DNA of 64,000 bases from Lentibacillus sp. CBA3610 (GCF_013373365.1 NZ_CP035925.1:992001-1056000); one strand, 5' to 3'; numbered from the stretch's first letter, positions 30,893 through 40,352 are shown. The notes: generated from the letters alone by a model not told the origin. Numbers and translations: made by a program.

Positions 30893-32182
30893 ATGAACGG
30901 AGCCTATGAGAATGCAGTGAATGAACAAGGCGTTCGGTTCCATATTGTACCAACGAAAAAATTTAAAACCATATCCATTACGGCTAAATTCAAAGCACGA
31001 TTATCGCGTGATACGATAACGAAACGTGCATTACTGCCGCTTATTCTTCAGCAGGGAACAGAATCATATCCGGATCGAAGTGCACTTCAGATTAAACTGG
31101 ATAGTTTGTACGGAGCGGTTTTAACCATGAATAGCTCCAAAAAAGGTCATTATCATATTATGACAATCAGCCTTGAAACGGCCAATCAGAAATTTATTTC
31201 GGATGAATCCGCCATTATGGATGAAGCCATTGCGTTATTAAAGGAAGCTATTTTTAATCCAAATCGTCAACAAGATTCTTTTTTTCCATCAGTTGTCGCC
31301 AGGGAGAAAGATACACTAAAACAGAAAATCAATGCAATCGCCGACGATAAAATGCGTTATGCTAATATGCGGCTGCTTGATGAAATGTGCAGTGAAGAAC
31401 GCTATAAGCTGCATGTACATGGCTACGTTGAAGATCTTGAATCGATCACACCTGAAAATCTGTATGCTTACTACTGTTCGATGCTGCAGGAAGACCAGCT
31501 CGATATTTATGCAGCAGGTGATGTAGACCGTAACGAAATGGAAAAGAAACTGAAATCGGTTTTTCATCGTGATGACTATAACAGATCAGTGGCCAAAGAG
31601 GATGACACAGAAAAACTTGTGAACGAGCCTCAAACAATCGTTGAAAAACAAAATATTCAACAGGCAAAATTGCACTTTGGCTACCGAACGCATATAGCCT
31701 TCCAGGATCATGACTATTTTGCCCTGCATGTTTTTAACGGGCTGTTTGGCGGATTTCCAAGTTCAAAATTGTTTACCAATGTCCGGGAAAAAAATAGTCT
31801 TGCTTATTATGCAGCCTCAAGGTTTGAAAGCCACAAGGGATTGTTGTTTGTTTTCAGTGGTATTGCGCCTGAAGATTATCAGCAAGCACGGGAAATTATT
31901 GAGCAGCAGGTGGAGGCCATGAAAAACGGCGACTTTACGGAAGAAGAAATGGCTAATACAAAAGAATTAATTGTTAACCAGCTGCTTGAAACCATGGATC
32001 ATTCTAAAGGGATGATTGAACTTATGTACCAGCAGGTTGCAGCCGATACTGAGCGGTCACCAGATGCGCTGATTGATGGCATCAAGAATGTCAGTAAAGA
32101 TGAGGTTGTTCAGGTTGCGAATAAATTAATGTTGGATACGATTTACTTATTGACCAATCAAGGGGGCGATACGGATGAATAA
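30893..32182 (+). CDS. ymfF: M16-family peptidase homologue without zinc motif (YmfF)
   Basis: 429 residues. M16 fold (pitrilysin family) but no HxxEH zinc motif where the active member has it (FKARLSRDTITKRALLPLILQQGT in its place). The C-terminal half keeps GGFPSSKLFTNVREKNSLAYYAASR. It is thus the inactive partner of YmfH, as in two-subunit M16B enzymes. ATG 30893 after AAGGAGGATCC. It overlaps ymfH by 8 bases, which fits a complex. Confidence 0.92.
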   Translation: MNGAYENAVNEQGVRFHIVPTKKFKTISITAKFKARLSRDTITKRALLPLILQQGTESYPDRSALQIKLDSLYGAVLTMNSSKKGHYHIMTISLETANQKFISDESAIMDEAIALLKEAIFNPNRQQDSFFPSVVAREKDTLKQKINAIADDKMRYANMRLLDEMCSEERYKLHVHGYVEDLESITPENLYAYYCSMLQEDQLDIYAAGDVDRNEMEKKLKSVFHRDDYNRSVAKEDDTEKLVNEPQTIVEKQNIQQAKLHFGYRTHIAFQDHDYFALHVFNGLFGGFPSSKLFTNVREKNSLAYYAASRFESHKGLLFVFSGIAPEDYQQAREIIEQQVEAMKNGDFTEEEMANTKELIVNQLLETMDHSKGMIELMYQQVAADTERSPDALIDGIKNVSKDEVVQVANKLMLDTIYLLTNQGGDTDE

Positions 32183-33458
32183 ACTGTCATATGACCATAT
32201 TGAGGAAGTTATTTATAAGGAAAAACTAAGAAATGGTCTGTCCGTCTTTCTGCTGCCTAAACCTGAAATGGCAAAAACGTATGGGATATTTTCAACTGAT
32301 TATGGTTCAATTGACCAGACGTTTGTACCCATTAATGGCACCGAACACGTTACAGTTCCGGAGGGTGTTGCCCATTTTCTGGAACATAAAATGTTTGAAA
32401 AAGCGGATCGCGATGTATTTGACGACTTTGGCAAACAAGGGGCATCAGCTAATGCCTATACGTCCTTTACCAAAACAGCATACCTGTTTGCAGCAACCAA
32501 TCATATCGAACAAAATGTTGAAACATTACTTGATTTTGTTCAGGATCCATATTTTACAGAGGAATCAGTCGAGAAAGAAAAAGGTATTATCGCTCAGGAA
32601 ATTGAGATGTACAATGATCAGCCTGATTGGCGATCGTTCACGGGAACATTGAAGGCTATGTTCCATCAGCATCCGGTAAAAATTGACATTCCGGGTACGG
32701 TCGATTCGATTCAGACAATGACAAAAGATGATTTATATACGTGTTATAATACCTTTTATCATCCGGAGAACATGACGCTGTTTATTGCCGGTAATTTTGA
32801 TGTGCAGCAAATGATGGATTTGATCCGGCACAATCAGGCATCCAAGGATTTCGCCAAAATGGAGGATATCAATCGTGCATACCCCAAAGAGCCCGATTCG
32901 GTTGCTGAAAAAGAGAAAAACATAACAATGCCTGTTCAGGTTCCGAAATGCACGGTCGGCATAAAAGAATCATCATCTGAACTCACTGGTGAGGCGTTTT
33001 TAAAACAGGATTTGCTGCAGGATATGGTTGTTGATTTTTACTTTTCCAAAGGTGGGCCGTTTTACCAGCAGCTCTATGATCAGCAATTGATTGATGCCAG
33101 TTTTTATTTTGATACAAGTCTGGAGAAAAATTTTGGGTATACATTTATCGGTGGTAATACAAGTGAACCGGATCAGTTTGCAGATAAAGTCCGTGAATTG
33201 CTCGGGTCCACTAATAATAAAGTGTTCAGTGCTGAAGAAGTCGAGCGTATGAAGAAAAAGAAAATCGGACAATTACTGCGTGCGATGAATTCATTGGAGT
33301 TCATGGCAAACCAGTATATACACTATGATATCGTCGGTGTTGATTTATTTACCATTATTCCGTTTATCCAGTCATTGACGGTTGATGATTTTAATGCATT
33401 TGTACAGAGTTGGATTGACGATAAGCGTGTAGCGGTTTGCAAAATAGTGAATGAGTAG
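32175..33458 (+). CDS. ymfH: M16-family zinc peptidase (YmfH)
   Basis: 427 residues. The active zinc motif is HFLEH about 65 residues in (GVAHFLEHKMFEK), and the downstream Glu lies in IIAQEIEMYNDQPDWR. The C-terminal domain is diverged and lacks the clear R/Y block of YmfF, so the two subunits complement each other. ATG 32175 with AAGGGGGCG upstream. Substrate unknown. Confidence 0.92.
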   Translation: MNKLSYDHIEEVIYKEKLRNGLSVFLLPKPEMAKTYGIFSTDYGSIDQTFVPINGTEHVTVPEGVAHFLEHKMFEKADRDVFDDFGKQGASANAYTSFTKTAYLFAATNHIEQNVETLLDFVQDPYFTEESVEKEKGIIAQEIEMYNDQPDWRSFTGTLKAMFHQHPVKIDIPGTVDSIQTMTKDDLYTCYNTFYHPENMTLFIAGNFDVQQMMDLIRHNQASKDFAKMEDINRAYPKEPDSVAEKEKNITMPVQVPKCTVGIKESSSELTGEAFLKQDLLQDMVVDFYFSKGGPFYQQLYDQQLIDASFYFDTSLEKNFGYTFIGGNTSEPDQFADKVRELLGSTNNKVFSAEEVERMKKKKIGQLLRAMNSLEFMANQYIHYDIVGVDLFTIIPFIQSLTVDDFNAFVQSWIDDKRVAVCKIVNE

Positions 33459-33467
33459 GGGATTTTA

Positions 33468-34190
33468 ATGGGGAGAAACGTACTGATTATTGGTGCGAGC
33501 GGTGATATTGGCACCGCGATTGCCAAACAGCTGGCTGAGGAAGGCTATCAGCTGATATTGCATTATTATCAAAATAAACAGGCAATGGAAGATAATTGGG
33601 CGAATTTAGAGGCGGAGTCCATTTTAATGGACATACAGGCGGACTTAAGTAACACAAAAGGCATCAGCCATCTTATAAGCCAGGCTGTATTTCCTGTTGA
33701 TGCCATTATTTTTGCTGGTGGTAATGCACATTATGGTTTATTTCAGGATATGAACGAAACGTTAATGGACCGAATGCTCACGCTTCATGTTAAGGCTCCC
33801 TGGATGATTACAAAGCATCTATTGCCCTCGATGATTCAGCATAAACAAGGCAGAATTATATTTATAACGTCGGTTTGGGGGGAAGTTGGTGCCGGTAATG
33901 AAGTGGTTTACTCTTCTGTTAAAGGAGCACAAAACAGTTTCGTTAAAGCACTGTCTAAAGAAACTGCTCCTTCCGGTGTAGCAGTGAACGCAGTCAGTCC
34001 GGGATTTATTGATACAAAGATGAATCAGCAGCTGCTGCGTGAGGAAAAAGAAAAGATTATTCATGATATCCCGGCTAACCGTGCCGGTACCTCAGATGAT
34101 ATCGCTCATACGGTCAGCTTTTTGATGAGCAAACAATCCGATTACATACATGGCGAAATCATTCATGTAAGCGGCGGCTGGAGATCGTAA
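33468..34190 (+). CDS. ymfI: Short-chain dehydrogenase/reductase (YmfI)
   Basis: 240 residues, classical SDR: cofactor motif GASGDIG at residues 9-15, FAGGNAHYG strand, catalytic Ser in IIFITSVWGEVG and the YSSVKGA Tyr/Lys pair, then NAVSPGFIDTKM. It resembles 3-oxoacyl-ACP reductases, but no fatty-acid genes are nearby and the substrate is unknown. ATG 33468, 9 bases after ymfH, so same transcript. Confidence 0.92.
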   Translation: MGRNVLIIGASGDIGTAIAKQLAEEGYQLILHYYQNKQAMEDNWANLEAESILMDIQADLSNTKGISHLISQAVFPVDAIIFAGGNAHYGLFQDMNETLMDRMLTLHVKAPWMITKHLLPSMIQHKQGRIIFITSVWGEVGAGNEVVYSSVKGAQNSFVKALSKETAPSGVAVNAVSPGFIDTKMNQQLLREEKEKIIHDIPANRAGTSDDIAHTVSFLMSKQSDYIHGEIIHVSGGWRS

Positions 34191-34263
34191 TAAATCCTAT
34201 GCATAAACAGGCACATAAATCAAATACTATCCATGTAAAAAAATTTGAGGGAGGCAGATTGAC

Positions 34264-34521
34264 ATGTCCGTTCTTGATAATTTTGACACATGGAAGGCAT
34301 TTTTGGCTGACAGACTACAGCAGGCAGAGTCCGAGGGTATGGGTCAGGAAACCATTTCAAATATGGCCTATGAAGTTGGCGATTATCTTGCAGCCAACAC
34401 AAGCGCTAAAAATAGTGAAGAGGCTGTTTTACAGGAGATTTGGACTGCTGCATCTGAGGATGAAAGACATGCATTGGCCAGCGCAATGGTTAAACTTGTA
34501 CAAAATCAGGGAAATGCATAA
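34264..34521 (+). CDS. ymfJ: DUF3243 protein YmfJ
   Basis: 85 residues, helical. FDTWKAFLADRLQQAESEGM and SEEAVLQEIWTAASEDERHALA are typical of this short Bacillus family with no known function. ATG 34264 with GGGAGG upstream. Standard place between ymfI and ymfK; terminator follows. Confidence 0.9.
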   Translation: MSVLDNFDTWKAFLADRLQQAESEGMGQETISNMAYEVGDYLAANTSAKNSEEAVLQEIWTAASEDERHALASAMVKLVQNQGNA

Positions 34522-34535
34522 ATGGAATAATCAGG

Positions 34536-34577
34536 TAAAGAAGCTGTATTCTCTCATGCAGCTTCTTTATTTTTTCC
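34536..34577 (+). terminator. Rho-independent terminator after ymfJ
   Basis: Stem TAAAGAAGCTG / CAGCTTCTTTA, 12-base loop, followed by TTTTTT. Confidence 0.88.
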
Positions 34578-34653
34578 CGATTATTGCATTAATCTCCTTT
34601 TCTTCATACCGAAAATACTTTATTATAGTAATATAACGTGAAACTTCATTCAG

Positions 34654-34765
34654 TGGAGTGAATTTCTCCAATGATACCAAGGTACAAAGGCTAAAGGCTC
34701 GAGCGTCCTGTGCGGGCGCCTCCCGTGACCTGCATCGTGCAGGCCCGAACAGAATCGGACCTTTA
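34654..34765 (+). ncRNA. Candidate structured RNA or leader element upstream of ymfK
   Basis: GC-rich segment in an AT-rich gap of 362 bases without a gene. Hairpin TGGAG/CTCCA (34654-34670). Then TAAAGG (34692-34697) can pair with CCTTTA (34760-34765), enclosing three hairpins in series: CGGG/CCCG (34713-34725), CCTGCA/TGCAGG (34729-34743) and CCGA/TCGG (34745-34758). No tRNA features. No riboswitch class is recognised. The identity is inference from folding by eye. Confidence 0.35.
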
Positions 34766-34883
34766 TGGGCAGTTGTTATCCTCTCTAATTTTAGACTTTC
34801 TGCAATTTTGAAATGGGTAACTTACTGTCCGTTAAGGCGGGATAATCAGTTTGAATTCAGCATGCATATAAAAGGGGTTTACT

Positions 34884-35675
34884 ATGGAGAAAACAGAATG
34901 GTACCTTGAATATGAGATACAATATAATCGTCCGGGTTTATTAGGGGATATTTCTTCTTTATTAGGAATGCTCTCTATTAATATCGTTTCGATTAATGGT
35001 GTAGCAAAATCAAGAAGAGGTATGCTGCTGCTTACCAGGGAAGAGGAACAAATTTTACGCCTGAAGTCGATTATGCAAACGATGGACACGATAAAGGTCA
35101 CAAAAATCAGAAAGCCAAAACTGCGTGATAAACTTGCCGTAAGACATGGCCGGTACATTCAAAGTGACAGTGATGACAGTAAAACATTTCGATTTGTCCG
35201 GAATGATCTGGGAATATTAGTGGACTTTATGGCGGAGTTGTATAAAAAAGAAGGACATAAATTAATCGGGATACGCGGAATGCCACGTGTCGGCAAGACG
35301 GAATCAGTTGTAGCAGCCAGTGTTTCCGCCAATAAACGGTGGCTGTTCGTATCAAGCACTTTACTTAAACAAACTGTCCGCAGTCAACTTATAAAAGGTG
35401 AATATGATAGCAATCATATATATATTATTGACGGGATTGTTTCAACACGCCGCGCTAATGAAAAACATTGGGAGCTTATTCGGGAAATTATGCATCTTCC
35501 GGCAATCAAAGTTGTAGAACACCCTGATATGTTTGCACAATCCACCGAATATAGTCTGGATGATTTTGATTATATTATTGAACTCAGGAGCGATGAAAAC
35601 GAGGAAATTACATATGAACCTGTTCAAAATAATCATTTTATCCAGGAAGATGGTTTTTCGATGTTTGATTTTTAA
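34884..35675 (+). CDS. ymfK: YmfK family protein (DUF3388, ACT-like plus P-loop)
   Basis: 263 residues. An ACT-like N-terminus (YEIQYNRPGLLGDISSLLGM, residues 8-27), then from about residue 110 a P-loop-like segment GMPRVGKTES and a possible Walker B IYIIDGIV. Function unknown; the combination suggests small-molecule sensing plus nucleotide binding. ATG 34884 after AAAAGGGG. In B. subtilis it lies in the same ymfJ-ymfK-ymfM order. Confidence 0.9.
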   Translation: MEKTEWYLEYEIQYNRPGLLGDISSLLGMLSINIVSINGVAKSRRGMLLLTREEEQILRLKSIMQTMDTIKVTKIRKPKLRDKLAVRHGRYIQSDSDDSKTFRFVRNDLGILVDFMAELYKKEGHKLIGIRGMPRVGKTESVVAASVSANKRWLFVSSTLLKQTVRSQLIKGEYDSNHIYIIDGIVSTRRANEKHWELIREIMHLPAIKVVEHPDMFAQSTEYSLDDFDYIIELRSDENEEITYEPVQNNHFIQEDGFSMFDF

Positions 35676-35707
35676 CAGACAGGGAAATTATTTTGTTTAC
35701 TGTCTGT
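35675..35707. promoter_or_regulatory. Inverted repeat after ymfK
   Basis: ACAGACAG / CTGTCTGT, 8 bp perfect with a 17-base interval, at the ymfK stop codon. Could be a weak terminator or an operator for rodZ. Confidence 0.35.
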
Positions 35708-35779
35708 ATAAGTGCAACTAAGGATTTGGTATAAACGGTTGGCAATCAGCTAAGTTTTCTAAAATGGACGGTGTTTTGG

Positions 35780-36712
35780 ATGGAGATAGGTGAAAGGTTA
35801 AAGGAAGCAAGAGAAGAACAAAATTTGTCTTTGGAAAGTTTGCAGGAGACAACCAAAATACAGAAAAGGTATTTGGAAGCAATTGAACAAGGCAATTTCA
35901 AAATCCTGCCAGGAACATTTTATGCCCGTGCATTTATTAAAGAGTATGCCTCAGCAGTAGGGCTTGATCCTAATGAATTACTCGAGGAATACAAAGAGGA
36001 CCTTCCACAGACAGAAGAGGATAACAAAGAACATTATTCGCAAATTCACCGGTCACGCAAAGATAATAATCCCAGTAAAAATACAAATGTTTTTTCTTTC
36101 ATACCAACTGTCATTGTTGTACTGCTAGTGATCGGTATCATTTTTATCGTATGGCTTTTTTTACAGGATTCATTTTCAGAAGATAGTACACAACCTGCCG
36201 GTACACAAGACGATAATGAAATTATCCGTGATTCTGATAGTGACAGTCAGGAAGATGGACAAACTGAAGACGATGGCTCCGCCGGCAGTGATGCAGAAAA
36301 TGATTCACAATCCGAAAATAGTAGTGATGCGAACACGGATACCGAATCAGCTGAAGCTGAAGATTCACAACCTGAATTCGTGATTGAGGAAGAAGGAACA
36401 GGGAGTGCACCTGAATCTACTCTGACACTCGAAAATGCGAGTGACGATACAACAGCCGTAATTGAAGCAACAAACGACTCCTGGCTCGAAGTGGAAAATG
36501 ATGCCGGTGAAAGTTTATTTTCAGGTATGGTCACCACTGACAATTCCCCTGTTGAAGTGGATTTATCAGAAGCAGATCGTGTGTGGTTCAGTGTCGGAAG
36601 TGCGCCGGCTTTGGATATAACGATTGATGGAACTGATTTGGAATATCCGGTTGATCCTGACGAAGAAGTATTTCAAAAAATTTGGATTAACATTGAAAGA
36701 GCAGGGGAATAA
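35780..36712 (+). CDS. rodZ: RodZ-like cell-shape protein (YmfM)
   Basis: 310 residues from ATG 35780 (GTG 35771 is an alternative). An N-terminal Xre-type helix-turn-helix (about 3-70, IGERLKEAREEQNLSLESLQ) that in RodZ binds MreB, one transmembrane helix (about 107-130), then an extracellular part: an Asp/Ser/Glu-rich linker of about 75 residues and a DUF4115 beta domain (SWLEVENDAGESLFSGM). The linker is strikingly acidic, as in halophiles. It lies upstream of pgsA, as in B. subtilis. Confidence 0.92.
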   Translation: MEIGERLKEAREEQNLSLESLQETTKIQKRYLEAIEQGNFKILPGTFYARAFIKEYASAVGLDPNELLEEYKEDLPQTEEDNKEHYSQIHRSRKDNNPSKNTNVFSFIPTVIVVLLVIGIIFIVWLFLQDSFSEDSTQPAGTQDDNEIIRDSDSDSQEDGQTEDDGSAGSDAENDSQSENSSDANTDTESAEAEDSQPEFVIEEEGTGSAPESTLTLENASDDTTAVIEATNDSWLEVENDAGESLFSGMVTTDNSPVEVDLSEADRVWFSVGSAPALDITIDGTDLEYPVDPDEEVFQKIWINIERAGE

Positions 36713-36743
36713 TTCAAATCCAAAGGAACATTATTTCTAATAG

Positions 36744-36774
36744 CCCTTCCTTACTGTTAACGGGGAAGGGTTTT
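36744..36774 (+). terminator. Hairpin between rodZ and pgsA
   Basis: CCCTTCC / GGAAGGG, 13-base loop, then TTTT. It ends right at the pgsA ribosome binding site, so it may act as a weak terminator or attenuator. Confidence 0.5.
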
Positions 36775-36794
36775 ATATGCAGGAGGGAAACCTT

Positions 36795-37373
36795 GTGAAT
36801 ATACCAAACAAGATGACACTGTCACGAATTCTTTTAATACCGATTTTTATTATTTTGTTAACTGTTCCATTCAATTGGGGTGAATGGGACATTGGTGAAA
36901 CAGTATTGCCTGTATCCCACTTTGCTGCAGCCTTACTGTTTATTATTGCAGCGGCAACTGATTGGGTTGATGGGTATTATGCGAGAAAAAATAACCTGGT
37001 TACAAATTTGGGAAAATTTTTAGACCCGCTGGCAGATAAACTGCTTATAGCTGCCGCATTGATTCTGCTGGTGGAACTGGGCCTGGCCCCTGGATGGGTT
37101 GCCATTATCATTATCAGCAGGGAGTTAGCTGTAACCGGTTTGCGTCTTGTTGCCGCGGGAGAAGGAATCGTACTGGCAGCGGGAAGCATGGGAAAATTAA
37201 AAACAGCGACCCAAATGATTGCGATAGCATTATTGCTTCTTCATAACTTTCCATTTTCATTTATCGCAATTCCGTTAGGCACGATAATGCTATATGCAGC
37301 TTTATTCTTTACGATCGCATCAGGTTATGATTATTTTGTGAAAAATTGGCATGTCATGAGGGATTCAAAATAA
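36795..37373 (+). CDS. pgsA: CDP-diacylglycerol-glycerol-3-phosphate 3-phosphatidyltransferase
   Basis: 192 residues, four or more transmembrane segments. It makes phosphatidylglycerol phosphate at the membrane. The CDP-alcohol phosphotransferase signature is complete: DWVDGYYARKNN, G near LGKFLDPLADK (D-G-x2-A-R-x8-G-x3-D-x3-D). GTG 36795 is chosen because AGGAGGG sits at 36781-36787; ATG 36777 precedes that site. The stop shares a base with the cinA start. Confidence 0.95.
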   Translation: MNIPNKMTLSRILLIPIFIILLTVPFNWGEWDIGETVLPVSHFAAALLFIIAAATDWVDGYYARKNNLVTNLGKFLDPLADKLLIAAALILLVELGLAPGWVAIIIISRELAVTGLRLVAAGEGIVLAAGSMGKLKTATQMIAIALLLLHNFPFSFIAIPLGTIMLYAALFFTIASGYDYFVKNWHVMRDSK

Positions 37374-38617
37374 TGAAAAACATTAGTGCTGAAATTGTTG
37401 CAGTTGGTACAGAGTTATTATTGGGACAGATTGCTAATACGAATGCACAGTGGATATCTGAAAAATTAGCATCAATTGGAATAAATGTTCATCATCATTC
37501 TGTTGTTGGTGACAACCTCAAACGCGTCGAAAATCAGTTTCGCGTTTCAGGTGACAGGTCTGATGTCTTAATCATCACGGGAGGCCTGGGACCGACAGAA
37601 GATGATTTGACCCGCGAAGCTTTTCAGCAAATTACCGGAATGGGCATCGTTGAACATGAACCATCCATGCGCAAAATTGAAGCGTATTTTCAAAATCAAA
37701 TAGCGGACATGACACCTAATAACAGAAAGCAGGCACGTGTTTTTACCGGGGCAGATGTTATCGAAAATCAGACAGGAATGGCCCCGGGAATGATCGTCTC
37801 ATTTGAGCGTAAAACATGGATTTTTTTACCTGGGGTTCCGCGGGAAATGAAACGCATGATGACAGACAATGTCCTCCCGCATTTGCAATATCTGTCGGGA
37901 GCAGATACCGTTATCAAATCATCAATGCTCCGTTTTATCGGGATTGGTGAATCATCCCTGGAACATGAACTGAGTGATCTGATTCAATGTCAGACAAATC
38001 CAACGATAGCTCCCCTGGCTCAAAATGAAGGTGTAGCCATCAGGTTGACAGCTAAAGCGGATAATGACGAAGAAGCAACTGCTGTTATTGACCGGACGAA
38101 ACAGGAAATTCTTGATAGGGTTGGCGGGTATTACTATGGTGATGACGACCAAACATTGGCAGAAAAAGTGTTAGAATTACTTCAGCAGACAAATAAATCA
38201 GTCGGAGCAGCTGAAAGCCTTACGGGCGGTCAGTTCACTGATAAGTTAATTTCTGTTCCAGGGGCTTCAAACGTATGCCGTGGTGGAATTGTCTGTTATG
38301 ATACGAAAGTAAAAGAGCGTGTACTGCATGTTAAACCAGAGCTTATTCAGCAATATGGAACGGTCAGTAAAGAATGCGCCCTGTCTATGGCTGAAAACGT
38401 CTGTTCACTTCTGGACGCGGATATCGGAATTAGTTTTACAGGGGTTGCTGGACCGGACTATAGTGAAGGGCATCCGCCGGGGACGGTGTTTATTGCTGTC
38501 TATACAACATCGGGAAAACAGCAGGCGGAAAAATATACGTTTCAGGGAGATAGGCAAACGATACGAAAACGTACGGTTTTAAAGGGTTATGAACTTTTAT
38601 ATAATTTGTTAAAATGA
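37373..38617 (+). CDS. cinA: CinA, competence/damage-inducible protein (nucleotide amidohydrolase)
   Basis: 414 residues. The N-terminal MoaB/MogA-like domain has IVAVGTELLLGQIANTNAQW and ITGGLGPTEDDLT; the C-terminal PncC-type nicotinamide mononucleotide deamidase domain has AAESLTGGQF, GGIVCYDTKVKERVL and FTGVAGPD. It is linked to NAD recycling and, in some bacteria, competence. ATG 37373 overlaps the pgsA stop by one base. Upstream of recA, as usual, although recA has its own promoter. Confidence 0.95.
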   Translation: MKNISAEIVAVGTELLLGQIANTNAQWISEKLASIGINVHHHSVVGDNLKRVENQFRVSGDRSDVLIITGGLGPTEDDLTREAFQQITGMGIVEHEPSMRKIEAYFQNQIADMTPNNRKQARVFTGADVIENQTGMAPGMIVSFERKTWIFLPGVPREMKRMMTDNVLPHLQYLSGADTVIKSSMLRFIGIGESSLEHELSDLIQCQTNPTIAPLAQNEGVAIRLTAKADNDEEATAVIDRTKQEILDRVGGYYYGDDDQTLAEKVLELLQQTNKSVGAAESLTGGQFTDKLISVPGASNVCRGGIVCYDTKVKERVLHVKPELIQQYGTVSKECALSMAENVCSLLDADIGISFTGVAGPDYSEGHPPGTVFIAVYTTSGKQQAEKYTFQGDRQTIRKRTVLKGYELLYNLLK

Positions 38618-38712
38618 ATTTATTGGCTCATAAAACACGTAAAAAATTCGTTTTTATCCTCGCGTTGCCTATTAAAATTCACTTTTCACACAATAAACGC
38701 CTTTAAAAAACG

Positions 38713-38763
38713 GGAACATTTATTCGTTTTATTCTTGGCAAATCCTTTAAAAAAGAGTATGAT
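38713..38763 (+). promoter_or_regulatory. recA promoter with LexA-type SOS box
   Basis: SOS box GGAACATTTATTCG at 38713-38726 (one mismatch to GAAC-N4-GTTC), then TTGGCA at 38735-38740, 17-base spacer and TATGAT at 38758-38763. The box just upstream of the -35 matches the known B. subtilis recA layout. Confidence 0.8.
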
Positions 38764-38798
38764 GTAACTAGCTCATTTAATATAAGGAGGTAAACTCG

Positions 38799-39842
38799 TT
38801 GGGAGATAGAAAACAAGCTTTAGACATGGCGTTAAAACAAATTGAAAAACAGTTTGGAAAAGGTTCCATTATGAAACTGGGTGAACAGGAAGGGCAGAAG
38901 GTGGCAACGATTCCAAGTGGTTCACTGGCTTTAGACGTAGCTTTGGGAATCGGGGGTTACCCAAGAGGACGTGTTGTGGAAGTTTACGGTCCGGAGTCTT
39001 CCGGTAAAACGACAGTCGCTTTGCATGCCATTGCTGAAGCTCAGCAGCAGGGTGGACAAGCTGCTTTTATTGATGCTGAACATGCACTTGACCCAACTTA
39101 TGCCCGGGCACTTGGTGTGGATATTGAGGAATTGCTCTTATCACAGCCGGACACCGGAGAACAGGCACTGGAAATCGCTGAAGCCTTGGTACGCAGTGGA
39201 GCGGTTGATATAATTGTAGTAGATTCTGTGGCAGCATTGGTTCCAAAAGCAGAAATTGAAGGTGAAATGGGAGACTCGCACGTCGGTTTGCAGGCACGCT
39301 TGATGTCCCAAGCATTGCGAAAATTATCCGGGGCGATCAACAAGTCAAAAACGACTGCTGTCTTCATTAACCAAATCCGGGAAAAAGTTGGGGTTATGTT
39401 CGGAAATCCGGAAACGACTCCGGGCGGCCGTGCCCTTAAATTCTATTCATCTGTCAGACTGGAAGTGCGCCGTGCCGAAACACTTAAACAAGGAAATGAC
39501 ATGGTAGGGAATAAAACAAGATTAAAAGTTGTTAAAAACAAGGTTGCTCCACCGTTCAAACAAGCAGAGGTCGACATTATGTATGGTGAAGGGATTTCGA
39601 AAGAAGGCGAAATCCTGGACATTGGTTCGGATTTGGATATCGTTACAAAAAGTGGTGCATGGTATTCTTATAATTCAGAACGGCTTGGACAAGGAAGGGA
39701 AAATGCTAAACAGTTCCTCAAAGAAAATGAGAATGTCAAACAGGAAATTCATCAGGCCGTCCGCGGACATTATAATCTGGATGACACACCGGATGAAGAA
39801 TCGGAAACAGAAGAACCCAATCAGGAAAGCCTGGATGTATAA
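38799..39842 (+). CDS. recA: Recombinase RecA
   Basis: 347 residues. It forms filaments on single-stranded DNA, drives strand exchange and stimulates LexA cleavage. Walker [10 protein letters not shown], Walker [16 protein letters not shown]-binding loop L1 region [22 protein letters not shown]2 [23 protein letters not shown] start 38799 after TAAGGAGG. The tail is acidic. SOS-controlled promoter upstream; strong terminator downstream. Confidence 0.98.
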   Translation: MGDRKQALDMALKQIEKQFGKGSIMKLGEQEGQKVATIPSGSLALDVALGIGGYPRGRVVEVYGPESSGKTTVALHAIAEAQQQGGQAAFIDAEHALDPTYARALGVDIEELLLSQPDTGEQALEIAEALVRSGAVDIIVVDSVAALVPKAEIEGEMGDSHVGLQARLMSQALRKLSGAINKSKTTAVFINQIREKVGVMFGNPETTPGGRALKFYSSVRLEVRRAETLKQGNDMVGNKTRLKVVKNKVAPPFKQAEVDIMYGEGISKEGEILDIGSDLDIVTKSGAWYSYNSERLGQGRENAKQFLKENENVKQEIHQAVRGHYNLDDTPDEESETEEPNQESLDV

Positions 39843-39851
39843 GCATTGTCT

Positions 39852-39892
39852 AAATCCTTTGCCGGTAAATTAGCGGCAAAGGATTTATCATT
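39852..39892 (+). terminator. Rho-independent terminator after recA
   Basis: 13-bp perfect stem AAATCCTTTGCCG / CGGCAAAGGATTT with a 9-base loop and a T-rich tail. Confidence 0.9.
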
Positions 39893-40002
39893 TTAGAAAA
39901 GGATGAAAAAAATACTGGCATCCACTTTCAAGGATGGTGAATGCCGTTGTTTTTCAATTGAGGCTGTTTTCTAAAAGATTATTGTTCTTGCCATAAAAAC
40001 TA

Positions 40003-40352
40003 TAAACTGCGACACAACTTTTGAAAATGTCTTCTACTCTTTCATCGCTGGCTGCGGAAAATACTCCCTCTTTCCGCGGGGAACACGCTTCAGCCTCCTC
40101 GCTCGCGGCCAACACGATGTTGGGTCTCGGGAGGCCGTTTGGCTATTGACGTGGCGTTCTTAGCCTTGTTTCCTTAAGCGCTCGCTGCGGGGTCTTCAGA
40201 CTGTTCCTTTCCCGCAGGAGTGTCGTATTTTTCCGCAGCTTTGTGTTGCGTTCTGTCCAAGCGAGAAAACATTCAATGTACAGAAAGTCAACACCAGCGG
40301 AGCGTATTTCCGGAGCGGTATTATAGCACACTTTTTCATTGTGTCGCATTTG
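40003..40352. repeat. Dispersed repeat family A, copy 2 (MITE-like)
   Basis: Second copy of the block at 13556-13802. Outer ends form an inverted repeat (AAACTGCGACACAA at 40003 and TTGTGTCGCATTT at 40340). An inner unit 40051-40239 also has inverted ends (GCTGCGGAAAATACTCC against GGAGTGTCG...TTTCCGCAGC). Homology may extend left to about 39975. No gene in the 714 bases between recA and rny; this repeat and copy B4 fill about half of it. Confidence 0.75.

Noticed and set aside
34658..34909. Open frame of 83 codons upstream of ymfK
   Set aside because: It runs through the hairpin-rich segment and overlaps the ymfK start; no ribosome binding site or family match.
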